The notes under the pieces: generated by a model
The model's database searches: none
What the model saw: only the letters and a program-made list of their open reading frames with translations
What the model was told of the DNA's origin: nothing
In this document: one piece after another, positions 8,724-16,393 of the stretch
How positions within the stretch are numbered: position 1 is the first letter of the stretch
How the letters are laid out: every line of letters begins with the position of its first letter
Position numbers and translations under genes: made by a program
Origin: Bradyrhizobium sp. MOS003
Lineage (GTDB): Bacteria; Pseudomonadota; Alphaproteobacteria; Rhizobiales; Xanthobacteraceae
NCBI RefSeq assembly: GCF_003020125.1
Contig: NZ_PYFW01000007.1
Location: forward strand, 186,001-250,000
Direction of reading: 5' to 3'
DNA length: 64,000 bases

Positions 8724-10226
8724 ATGGGCGGGGCTGATGCGCGGATCGTCCGCAACACCGCGCTGCTGATTGTGGCGCTTGTGGCCATGCGGCTCGTTGC
8801 GGCCGCGTTCACGCCGATCACTTTCGACGAAGCCTATTACTGGATGTGGTCGAACAACCTCGCCGGGGGCTATTACGACCATCCGCCGATGGTCGCCTAC
8901 GTGATCCGCGCCGGCACGATGATTGCCGGGAATAACGAGCTCGGCGTCCGCCTCGTTTCGGTCCTGTTGGCGCTGCCGATGAGCTATGCGGTCTATCGCT
9001 CTGCTGCGATCCTGTTTGGGGGCGCGCGCGTGGCAGCGACCAGCGCGATCCTGCTCAACGTCACCATGATGGCCTCCGTCGGCACGCTGATCGTGACGCC
9101 GGATGCGCCGCTTCTGGTGGCATCCAGCTTCGTGCTGTTCTTTCTCGCTAAAGTACTGGAGACCGGTCGCGGCGTCTGGTGGCTCGCGGTCGGTGCGGCC
9201 GTCGGGGCGGCGCTGCTGTCGAAATACACGGCGATGTTCTTTGGTGCGGGAATCCTGATCTGGCTCGCTTGCGTGCCGAAGCTGCGCCGCTGGTTTCTCT
9301 CGCCCTGGCCCTATCTCGGCGGCCTCGTTGCGCTGGCGCTGTTCTCGCCGGTGATCCTCTGGAACGCGGACCATCAATGGGTCTCGTTCGCAAAGCAGCT
9401 TGGGCGCGCGAAGATCGAGGACTTCCGCCCCGTCTTCATCGCCGAGCTGATCCCGACCCAGATCGCGTTCGCGACGCCGCTGGTCTTCATCCTCGGTGCG
9501 ATGGGCCTGCACGCGCTGACCTGGCAGCGCGCCGGCGCACTGGCCTCGCGCGTGCTGATCGAGGCGATGTTCTGGACCATCGTTGCCTATTTCGTCTGGC
9601 ATTCGCTGCATGCCCGCGTCGAGGCCAATTGGTTCGCTCCGGTCTATCCGCCCTTCATTGTTGCCGCTGCGGCCGCCGCCAACCTCGTGCAGTGGAAGCC
9701 GCGTGCGCAGCACCTGGCGGATTTCTGCCTGCGCTGGGCCGCGCCTGTCGGCATCGTGATGTTTGCGGCGCTGATCGTGCAGGCCAACACCGGCTGGCTC
9801 TCCGGATATCGCCGCGATGCCACCGTGCGCAGCGTCGGCGTCGGCTGGCGCGAGCTCGCCGCGGGAATCGAAGCCATGCGCGCGCGCTATGGCGCGACCT
9901 GCGTGCTCGCGCAGGACTATGGCACGACGGGTTGGCTCGCCTTCTACTTGCCGCCCGGCACCTGCGTGGTGCAGCAGAACCAGCGCATCCGCTGGGTCAA
10001 CATGCGCGAGCCCGATCCAAAGCTGCTTGCGGGCAAGCTGCTCTCAGTCGACGAACTGCGTCCGGGCGGTCATCCCATCCTCGACGACCTATTTGCGAAA
10101 GTCACGCAGGTCGCGCAATTGCAGCGCAAGCGCGGCCCGCTCGTGGTCGAAACCTACAGCGTCGATCTGCTGGAGGACGCCAAGGGCGACGTGCTGGACC
10201 GCTCGCCGCCGCCGGAAACAAGGTAG
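8724..10226 (+). CDS. GT39 (PMT/ArnT-like) membrane glycosyltransferase
   Basis: Integral membrane glycosyltransferase of 500 residues, related to ArnT and protein mannosyltransferases, which take the sugar from a polyprenyl phosphate donor. Seen: the family motif with acidic residues in the first extracytoplasmic loop (TPITFDEAYYWMWSNN, about residues 32-47), GGYYDHPPMVAYVI shortly after, about ten hydrophobic helices to residue 360, and a soluble C-terminal domain of about 130 residues. It follows the GT2-GtrA gene by six bases and is probably translated from the same mRNA. The acceptor is unknown. It converges on the cyclase gene, whose stop lies a few bases away. Confidence 0.92.
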   Translation: MGGADARIVRNTALLIVALVAMRLVAAAFTPITFDEAYYWMWSNNLAGGYYDHPPMVAYVIRAGTMIAGNNELGVRLVSVLLALPMSYAVYRSAAILFGGARVAATSAILLNVTMMASVGTLIVTPDAPLLVASSFVLFFLAKVLETGRGVWWLAVGAAVGAALLSKYTAMFFGAGILIWLACVPKLRRWFLSPWPYLGGLVALALFSPVILWNADHQWVSFAKQLGRAKIEDFRPVFIAELIPTQIAFATPLVFILGAMGLHALTWQRAGALASRVLIEAMFWTIVAYFVWHSLHARVEANWFAPVYPPFIVAAAAAANLVQWKPRAQHLADFCLRWAAPVGIVMFAALIVQANTGWLSGYRRDATVRSVGVGWRELAAGIEAMRARYGATCVLAQDYGTTGWLAFYLPPGTCVVQQNQRIRWVNMREPDPKLLAGKLLSVDELRPGGHPILDDLFAKVTQVAQLQRKRGPLVVETYSVDLLEDAKGDVLDRSPPPETR

Positions 10227-10231
10227 CGGCC

Positions 10232-12133
10232 TTAATCGATCATCTCGGCCCTGGCCGCAGCCTGGCTCGGTCCGTCCCGGTCGCGCCAGAACCACACGGT
10301 CACGACGCCGGAGCGGCCACGGATCTGGGCGAGCAGGGGGCCCGACAGGACGCCGTCAGGAGCCCCGTGGAAGTCGGCCGTATCGAGCAACGTATTGCTC
10401 AGGGCGAGCCGTGCATCGTTCTGAACGGCGACTTCCATCAGCCGGCTCGCGACGTTGACGGTGTCGCCGGTCGCGGTGATGTGCTGATGGCTTTCGCCGA
10501 GGCGGGAGGCGACGATCTCGCCGAAATGCGCGCCGATCTTGAAGCCGAGCTGACCGCCGATGGCTGACGGCAGCGAGGCGATCCAGTGTTGGACGCCGCG
10601 ATGCAGATCGATCGCGCATTTGAGCGCGCGCGCGGCATCATCGGGCATCGCAGCCGGCAGACCGAACAGGATCATGGCGCCGTCGCCGAGAAAGCCGGTG
10701 ATCATGCCGCCGCAAGCGACCGCGACCTTGTCGATAAGCGCGTGAAACGCCCGTAGGATTTCTTGAAGCGCATCCGGATCGATCTGTTCGCTCAACGACG
10801 TGAAGCCGGAGAGATCGATGAAGACGATTGCGGCGTCTTGCCGGACCGGTTTGGACAGGAAATCCGGATCGCGCGCCAGCCATTCCTGCACGGCCGGTGC
10901 CTGGAATTGGGCGAGAGACCTGCTCTTGGCGGCGAGATATTGCGTACGGCGGCCTCCGGCCCACAGCTGCACACCGGCAAAGATCGCAACCGGCGGCACC
11001 GCAGCGGCGAGCGTGGTGGCTGCATTCAGCCAGACACCATGCGTGAACGCGAACGCGTTGAGACCGGCCCAGGCGAACATCACAATGGCCGCGGCCATGA
11101 TGCCGAGCGCGCTGCGCCGCCACGCCAGCAAGCCGACCAGCAGCATCGGCAGCAGGATCGCAGCAAACGCGTCGGCGATACGGACCCTGTGGTCGCGGAC
11201 GATGCCGTCGCCGGCGAGCAGATGAGTGATGGCGGTCGAGACCACCTCGACGCCGGGCATCAGGGAATCGAACGGCGTGGGATAGAAATCGCCGCCGCCC
11301 GCGACCGCGGCGCCGATCACGACGATCCGGTTCTCGATCGCTGCGCGATTGAGCGTGCCGTCGAAAATGCTCTGCGCGCTCACGGTGCGGATGGTGCGGC
11401 GCGGGCCGTAATAGGTGATCGGCAGTGCGAAGTCGGCATCGGTCGGCACGACGCGGTCGCCGAGCATGAGGTGATCGGGCGCGATCGTCAGCGGCTTGTC
11501 GAGCGCGCGCGTTGCGACGCGCAGCGGGAACGACAGTTCGACCTTGTCGCGGGTCCGGAACAGCATCGGCACCGAGAGCGGCGATCCAGATTGTCCCGTC
11601 GCGACATTGACGATGCCGACCTCTGCGTGATCGGCGAACGCAGGCAGCGGCAGCAGGAAACGTTCCGCTTGCGGCAGCACGGCGAGGGGACCTGCGCTGC
11701 CGGCCTCCACGGTCTCGCTGGCGGAGGGGAAGATCGCTGCGGCGGCGAGCACCATAGGGCCGGTGGCGAGCGTGTTGGCCAGCGTGGCGTCGCCGATCGC
11801 CGCGCTGCGGTCGACCAGCAGAAGATCGATCGCGACGACCTTCGGCTTGAACTGCACGATGGTGTCGACGACCCGGGCGAGATCGGCGCGCGGCAGCGGG
11901 TAACTGCCGCCGCGCTTCACCACGGTGTCATCGATCGCGACGATGGTGACGAGATCGGGCGGACGTTGCACGCCGCGGACCTGGGTCCGCCAATCGGTCA
12001 GCGTTGCTTCCAGGCGGTCGAGAAAGCGGAGATGGCCGCCTGCGTGCGCGGCATAGATGCCCGCGCCCCACAGCGCGGTGAGGGCGAGTGCCGCCAGGAT
12101 TTGAACGCGTCTCGTCATTACGTCGTACTGCAA
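10232..12133 (-). CDS. CHASE2 sensor adenylate/guanylate cyclase
   Basis: Receptor cyclase of 633 residues. It has one N-terminal membrane helix (about 8-28), a CHASE2 extracytoplasmic sensor domain (about 40-310; VTIVAIDDTVVKRGG and PKVVAIDLLLVDR are typical) and three further helices (about 315-385). A class III cyclase domain follows (about 430-620), with metal Asp residues in FIDLSGFT and GDGAMILFG and a GDTVNVASRLMEVA nucleotide-site motif. It lies downstream of a FecR-domain gene on the same strand, a common pairing. A minisatellite fills the gap between them. It would convert an envelope signal into cAMP or cGMP; the signal is unknown. Confidence 0.92.
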   Translation of the reverse strand: MQYDVMTRRVQILAALALTALWGAGIYAAHAGGHLRFLDRLEATLTDWRTQVRGVQRPPDLVTIVAIDDTVVKRGGSYPLPRADLARVVDTIVQFKPKVVAIDLLLVDRSAAIGDATLANTLATGPMVLAAAAIFPSASETVEAGSAGPLAVLPQAERFLLPLPAFADHAEVGIVNVATGQSGSPLSVPMLFRTRDKVELSFPLRVATRALDKPLTIAPDHLMLGDRVVPTDADFALPITYYGPRRTIRTVSAQSIFDGTLNRAAIENRIVVIGAAVAGGGDFYPTPFDSLMPGVEVVSTAITHLLAGDGIVRDHRVRIADAFAAILLPMLLVGLLAWRRSALGIMAAAIVMFAWAGLNAFAFTHGVWLNAATTLAAAVPPVAIFAGVQLWAGGRRTQYLAAKSRSLAQFQAPAVQEWLARDPDFLSKPVRQDAAIVFIDLSGFTSLSEQIDPDALQEILRAFHALIDKVAVACGGMITGFLGDGAMILFGLPAAMPDDAARALKCAIDLHRGVQHWIASLPSAIGGQLGFKIGAHFGEIVASRLGESHQHITATGDTVNVASRLMEVAVQNDARLALSNTLLDTADFHGAPDGVLSGPLLAQIRGRSGVVTVWFWRDRDGPSQAAARAEMID

Positions 12134-12165
12134 TCGTCTTTTTCTTCGGGACCTGCGGGCTGAGG

Positions 12166-12263
12166 TCTATCGACCAAGCCCTATTGACCAAGTCCTATTG
12201 ACCAAGCCCTATTGACCAAGTCCTATTGACCAAGTCCTATTGGCCAAGTCCTATTGGCCAAGT
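12166..12263. repeat. Tandem minisatellite, seven copies of a 14-bp unit
   Basis: Seven adjacent units of consensus CCTATTGACCAAGT begin at 12166, 12180, 12194, 12208, 12222, 12236 and 12250. The first is the most degraded (TCTATCGACCAAGC); the last two share a G (CCTATTGGCCAAGT). Read on the minus strand, the unit is ACTTGGTCAATAGG, and the last unit encodes the final Leu-Gly-Gln-stop of the FecR-domain gene. The array therefore looks like repeated duplication of that gene's own 3' end into the gap before the cyclase. It is not a CRISPR array: units abut without spacers. Confidence 0.95.
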
Positions 12264-12769
12264 CTTGCCATGAGGGCGTCGATGCGCGGCTGGCCCCACT
12301 GCTTCACCGTCAACGGCCCGGTCGCTTCCACGTCGACGCCTTCGCCGGGGCCCAGCACGACGCCGCGCCCACGTGCCCTGTGGCTGACGCCGACACGACC
12401 GTCGGCGACGAAGACGGAGGTCTTGGCCTCAGCGACATCGACGGCCCATCGGGTGCCCCGCACCGCGGCAATCGCCTGCGGCGTCAGCACCTTGAACGGA
12501 TTGCCGCCCGGCTTCCTGGGCACTTCGATCAGCAGGGCTTTGCTGCTCAACTCGACGGAGTCAATATGTCCGTCGCGGTTGGCGTCCCTTAGTTCAAATC
12601 TGGCGCCGTTTTCCGCGACGATGGTGATACCGTTGTCGCAGCGCCAGGTTTGCGTGCCCGCGGCCGAGGCCGACGATGTGCAAGCTGCATTGGCAGGCTG
12701 CGCGGCTGCGAATCCCATCAACGACGACCACGCCAGAGCAAAATATCCGGCGCGCGCGAACCTTCTCAT
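12251..12769 (-). CDS. FecR-domain exported protein
   Basis: Exported protein of 172 residues with a Sec signal peptide (FALAWSSLMGFAAAQPANAA) and a FecR-like beta domain: VLTPQAIAAVRGTRWAVDV, then TSVFVADGRVGVSH, GVVLGPGEGVDVE. Such domains in Bradyrhizobium often accompany CHASE2 cyclases and may act as periplasmic partners of the sensor; that is inference. The start at 12769 is preferred because ACGGAGGCTGGC directly precedes it; an ATG nine codons earlier lacks a site. Its last four codons lie in the minisatellite that separates it from the cyclase gene. A perfect 18-bp palindrome lies about 43 bases upstream. Confidence 0.82.
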   Translation of the reverse strand: MRRFARAGYFALAWSSLMGFAAAQPANAACTSSASAAGTQTWRCDNGITIVAENGARFELRDANRDGHIDSVELSSKALLIEVPRKPGGNPFKVLTPQAIAAVRGTRWAVDVAEAKTSVFVADGRVGVSHRARGRGVVLGPGEGVDVEATGPLTVKQWGQPRIDALMARLGQ

Positions 12770-12811
12770 GCCAGCCTCCGTTTGCATGCCCGGCACAATT
12801 CAAGGCGATGT

Positions 12812-12829
12812 TGATACGGTACCGTATCA
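12812..12829. promoter_or_regulatory. Perfect 18-bp palindrome, probable operator
   Basis: TGATACGGTACCGTATCA is a perfect inverted repeat with no spacer. It lies about 43 bases upstream of the FecR-gene start codon, where a repressor of the fecR-cyclase unit would bind. The size and lack of spacer resemble operators of TetR-family dimers. No TetR gene is in the window, so the regulator is unknown. Confidence 0.55.
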
Positions 12830-13351
12830 CACGCAGAGGCTGCTGAAAAGTGCCGCTCCACCAGCTATTTTCTCATCCCGGCCTTTTCCAGAGAGGTGCG
12901 ATCAACTTTCGGTCAGGGGCGAGTGCGTGCGCATCCGAACGCGCTGTGTGATGCGCCTGACCTTGCCCGGCCTTGCTTGCGTCACTCGCGCCCGGTTGGG
13001 AAGGCCAGTGCACCAGCCTCGCGCAACGCTTCCCCGCTATCTTCCGGGTATCGATGGCCACGAAAACGACTTGGTTGGGTGGCCCTAGAGAGGTGTCCGG
13101 AGGAGCCGGCTCGCTGCGCCGATCCGGCCGAGAATTATGGTTAACAGACCCGACTAAGTCCGTAGTTCCGCGGGCTTTTTTCTCGAAATGGGACGACTTG
13201 GCCAATTGCCCTACATCCGCCCGAACTTAATCCGCATTTAACTAAAAGTCGCCTTAATGACGCTCCGACCCTCTGCGAAATGCTGTTCCCGGATCGTGAC
13301 CAGCGGCACTTTGAAGGGGGACTGAGTGACACCGTCCTGGACGCAAGGCGA
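12830..13351. other. Non-coding stretch between fecR-like and L,D-transpeptidase genes
   Basis: About 520 bases without a convincing gene. Open frames here have no ribosome site or recognisable domain. The right part must hold the promoter for the plus-strand L,D-transpeptidase gene; the AT-richer segment around 13165-13260 (GCTTTTTTCTCG, TTAACTAAAAG) is the likeliest place, but no clear -35/-10 pair stands out. Confidence 0.5.
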
Positions 13352-14518
13352 ATGAGTACGAGTATCGCTGCGCAGAGTAACGCGGCACGGAAGTCCAAGA
13401 GAAATTCGCGGAATTCTTCCCGAAAAATGACGACGACCAATTGGCTCGGCGCCGCGGCCATCGGCTGCGTCGTGATGGGCGCCGGCTGGACCATCTACAG
13501 CAACGTCTTTGGCGCGAGCGTCTATCCGACCGTCGGCAACACCGGCTATGACGCGCCGGTGCTCAAGCGTACGCCCAAGGTCGCGCTGCGCGAGGCCGGC
13601 GACGCCATCAAGGACGCTTTTGCGCTCCTGCCCGACCGGTTGCAGGTCGCCGCCCCGATCTCGCGTGAGATGTTCAACGAGCGCTTTGCTGCGGCTGCGA
13701 CCCAAGGCGTGGCATCGAACGCCTCCAGCGCGGCGCCGGCAACTCAGGTTGCCGTGGCCAAGGACGCACCGAAGCAGAGCGTGATCGCGAAGGTCGCGGA
13801 AGCGCTGAAGCCGTCGGCCCCGGCCAAGATGGCCGAGAAGGCGGCTGACAAGGCTGCCGACAAGTCCAAGCGCACTCCGGATGCCCAGATGCAACTGGCC
13901 TCGGCCGATCCGGCGCAGATCGTGCCGGCGCCCGAAGCCAAGAAGTCGTTCGCGGATCGCGCCAAGGCAGCGGTGATGTCGATCACCGGTCCGCGCCAGT
14001 CGATGGTCGAAAAACTCTGGGGCAAGCGGGAGCCGTCCGGCGGGCTGCTGGCCTATGCTTCGGCCGATGCCAGCGTGACCGCGTCCATCGCGCCGAAGGA
14101 GCAGAACCCGATGTTCGGCGGTGCGCCGCCCTACGAGCGGGACACCGCGGTCTACGATATCACCGCCAAGACGGTGTATCTGCCCGACGGCACCAAGCTC
14201 GAAGCGCATTCCGGCCTCGGCTCCAATCTCGACGATCCGCGCTCCCAGCGCACGCGCATGCGCGGCGTGACGCCGCCGCACATCTACACGCTGAAGCCGC
14301 GTGAAGCGCTGTTCCACGGTGTGCCCGCATTGCGCCTGACACCGGTCGGCGGCGAGAGCGCGATCTACGGCCGCGACGGGCTGCTTGCCCACACCTTCAT
14401 GCTCGGGCCGAACGGCGATTCCAATGGCTGCGTGTCGTTCAAGGACTATTACGCTTTCCTCGATGCCTACAAGAACAAGGGCATTCGCAAGCTCGCGGTG
14501 CTGGCGCGGGTGGAGTGA
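13352..14518 (+). CDS. L,D-transpeptidase-like protein (Tlde1/DUF2778 domain)
   Basis: Envelope protein of about 388 residues. A short cytoplasmic N-terminus is followed by one membrane helix (WLGAAAIGCVVMGAGWTIY), a long Ala/Lys/Pro-rich linker and a C-terminal catalytic domain of about 130 residues. That domain shows AVYDITAKTVYLPDGTKLEAHSG and the active-site region NGDSNGCVSFKDYYAF, with the Cys and preceding Ser-Asn-Gly typical of Tlde1/DUF2778 and L,D-transpeptidase-like enzymes. It probably cuts or cross-links peptidoglycan. The ATG at 13352 is chosen as the first that leaves a normal N-terminus; a longer frame from 13280 is possible. A strong terminator follows. Confidence 0.82.
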   Translation: MSTSIAAQSNAARKSKRNSRNSSRKMTTTNWLGAAAIGCVVMGAGWTIYSNVFGASVYPTVGNTGYDAPVLKRTPKVALREAGDAIKDAFALLPDRLQVAAPISREMFNERFAAAATQGVASNASSAAPATQVAVAKDAPKQSVIAKVAEALKPSAPAKMAEKAADKAADKSKRTPDAQMQLASADPAQIVPAPEAKKSFADRAKAAVMSITGPRQSMVEKLWGKREPSGGLLAYASADASVTASIAPKEQNPMFGGAPPYERDTAVYDITAKTVYLPDGTKLEAHSGLGSNLDDPRSQRTRMRGVTPPHIYTLKPREALFHGVPALRLTPVGGESAIYGRDGLLAHTFMLGPNGDSNGCVSFKDYYAFLDAYKNKGIRKLAVLARVE

Positions 14519-14541
14519 GCTCAGCCTATTTGAGATGATTC

Positions 14542-14574
14542 AAAAGGGCCGCTCCGGAGCGGCCCTTTTCTTTT
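14542..14574 (+). terminator. Rho-independent terminator
   Basis: AAAAGGGCCGCTCC at 14542-14555 is perfectly complementary to GGAGCGGCCCTTTT at 14556-14569, giving a 14-bp stem, followed by CTTTTC. It lies 24 bases after the L,D-transpeptidase stop. The A-rich side also makes it a possible terminator for the convergent SDR gene. Confidence 0.9.
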
Positions 14575-14579
14575 CGGCT

Positions 14580-15403
14580 TCAGCCCGGCCAGCACTGCCC
14601 GCCGCCATCGATCCTCAGCACCTGGCCGGAGACGAAGGCGCCCATGGGGCCGGCAAAGAACTCGACGACGCGCGCGACCTCGTCGACGGTCGCGATGCGG
14701 TCGAGGGTGCCGCTCTCGACCATCCGGTCAGGGTCCACCGCGCGCGTGCCGAGGAAGCGGCTGGTGCGGGTATCGCCGGGCGCGATGCAGTTGACGGCGA
14801 TGTCGTAGGGGCGGAGTTGGTCGGCAAGGCATCGCGTGTAATGGGTCACGCCGGCCTTCGACACTGCGTAGATCGAACCCTGGGTGCGCCCCTTGAAAGC
14901 GGCGACCGAGCCGAGCGTGACGATGCGGCCGCGTTTCCGTTCCATCATTCCCTTCGCAACCGCCTGACAGGTCAGGATGGTCGAGAGCAGATTGCGCTCC
15001 AGCACCGCACGCACATCTGCCTCCTTGATGTACACCGCGTCGTTGGGGTCGGGCTTGCCGCCGGCAGCCGCGATATCCCCGCCGGCATTGTGGACGAGAA
15101 TGTCGATCGGGCCGAGCGAAGCCTCCGTCTCGGCGATCACCCGCGCGATGTCCTCGCCTTGGTGAGATCGCCGAGCACCCGCTGGCTGCGCACGCCAAAT
15201 TGCTGGCCGATCTCCGCGGCCACCGCGGTCAACGTGGTGCCCTCGCCATATTCCGCCGGCCCGTTCTCGCGCATGCCGTGGATGGCGACATCAGTGCCGA
15301 GTGCGGCGAGCTTCTCCGCAAAGGCGCGGCCAAGCCCGCGGCCTGCGCCGGTCACCAGCGCGACCTTGCCGGCAAGAATCTTCGTTCCGTCATGCGATGC
15401 CAT
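14580..15403 (-). pseudogene. SDR-family oxidoreductase broken by a -1 frameshift
   Basis: Short-chain dehydrogenase/reductase, about 274 residues if repaired. The first frame (15403 down to about 15155) has the Rossmann motif VTGAGRGLGRAF and reads to VLGDLTKA. It then slips into RTSRG and a stop. The other frame continues exactly as expected (EDIARVIAETEASLGPIDILVHNAGG), with active-site YAVSKAGV and C-terminal SGQVLRIDGGGQCWPG. One base is missing around 15155-15158, where GCGAGGAC would be GC-X-GAG-GAC. All other SDR motifs are intact, so this is either a recent mutation or a sequencing error. It follows the RpiR regulator gene by 22 bases on the same strand. Confidence 0.85.
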
Positions 15404-15425
15404 GATCTTCTCCTGTTATGAAAGG

Positions 15426-16259
15426 TCAGTCTGCCGCGAGGTCGAGGCCGATCGCCATCGCCTGCACCAGACACATCGGTGCCACCAATGTGCGCAGCGC
15501 CGGCTCCGGCATGTCCTGGATCTCGAACACCACGCGCGCGCCCTCGACGATCGGGCTCAAGAGGCTGTCGGTGATGGAGATCGCGGGCACGCCGCGCGCG
15601 ACGAGTTCCGGAAACAGCCGGGCCGTATCCGGATAGTAATTGCGGAAGCTGATCGCCACCAGTGCGTCGTCCACGGTCGCTGCGTGTGATTGCTCATGAA
15701 TGCTGCCGCCGGTACCGTCGAGCAGGACGACGCGACGTCCAAGCTTGCGCAAGACATAGGCGAGGTGGGTCGCGACCGGAAACGAGCCGCCGAGGCCGAG
15801 CAGATAGATGTCGCGCGCCTTGGCAAGGATAGCGGTTGCCGCATCGAGCTCGCGTGCATGCACGGACTGGCTCAGCGTCACCAGCGACGATTGCGCTTCC
15901 GAGACGAAGCGCGACAGCACCGCCGCCGGCTGGCGGCCGAGAACCGACTTCTCCTCGCTCTTCATGCGGGCGAGCCGTGCCTTGTAACTTGGCGCCACGC
16001 CGGCGACGAGGCGGGTTCGGAACACCTGCTGCATCTCGGTGAAGCCGCCGAAGCCCAGAGCATGAGCGAAGCGAACGATCGCCGACGGCGGCACGCCCGA
16101 GCGTTGCGCAACCTCGGCGACGGTGCCGAGCGCAACGTCGGTCGGATGATCGAGCACGAACTCGGCAATCTGCTGCAGCCGGCCGGACAGCGCCCGGTGA
16201 CGCTGTGCGATCGCGCCGCGCAGCTCGTCATAACTCATGGCGCCGGACGCCTTGTTCAT
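15426..16259 (-). CDS. MurR/RpiR family transcriptional regulator
   Basis: DNA-binding regulator of 277 residues. The N-terminal helix-turn-helix (about 15-85) includes VAEVAQRSGVPPSAIVRFAHALGFGGFTEMQQ, and a C-terminal SIS sugar-phosphate-binding domain (about 130-265) includes IYLLGLGGSFPVATHLAYVL. Such proteins usually sense a phosphosugar or related ligand. The gene is divergent from the Liv-type operon beginning at 16394 and in line with the broken SDR gene, so it likely controls one or both. Candidate direct-repeat operators lie in the 134-base divergent gap. Confidence 0.9.
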   Translation of the reverse strand: MNKASGAMSYDELRGAIAQRHRALSGRLQQIAEFVLDHPTDVALGTVAEVAQRSGVPPSAIVRFAHALGFGGFTEMQQVFRTRLVAGVAPSYKARLARMKSEEKSVLGRQPAAVLSRFVSEAQSSLVTLSQSVHARELDAATAILAKARDIYLLGLGGSFPVATHLAYVLRKLGRRVVLLDGTGGSIHEQSHAATVDDALVAISFRNYYPDTARLFPELVARGVPAISITDSLLSPIVEGARVVFEIQDMPEPALRTLVAPMCLVQAMAIGLDLAAD

Positions 16260-16312
16260 CGGTCGGTCTCCAGATCGGTCGCCTCTTTAACGGCATTTCA
16301 GCGTTTGGATCA

Positions 16313-16358
16313 AATATTCTACTTTACAACATAAATGGAATGAATATTCTAACTTCAC
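16313..16358. promoter_or_regulatory. Two direct repeats in the RpiR-Liv divergent promoter
   Basis: AATATTCTACTTTAC (16313-16327) and AATATTCTAACTTCAC (16343-16358) are 30 bases apart, close to three helical turns. The second contains the palindrome GAATATTC. The gap is the most AT-rich stretch in the neighbourhood and lies between a regulator gene and the operon it probably controls. Assignment to the RpiR protein is inference. Confidence 0.55.
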
Positions 16359-16393
16359 AAAAAAGCAAAAGACTTCGAAAACGGGAGGAAACG

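Noticed and set aside
9179..10567. A 462-residue plus-strand frame overlapping the GT39 gene and running into the cyclase gene.
   Set aside because: It is in another frame of the GT39 gene, which has an intact membrane topology and motif set.
12166..12263. CRISPR array.
   Set aside because: The repeats are 14 bp and directly adjacent, with no spacers and no cas genes in the window.
12873..13205. A 110-residue minus-strand frame in the gap before the L,D-transpeptidase gene.
   Set aside because: No ribosome site, no domain, and composition like non-coding DNA.
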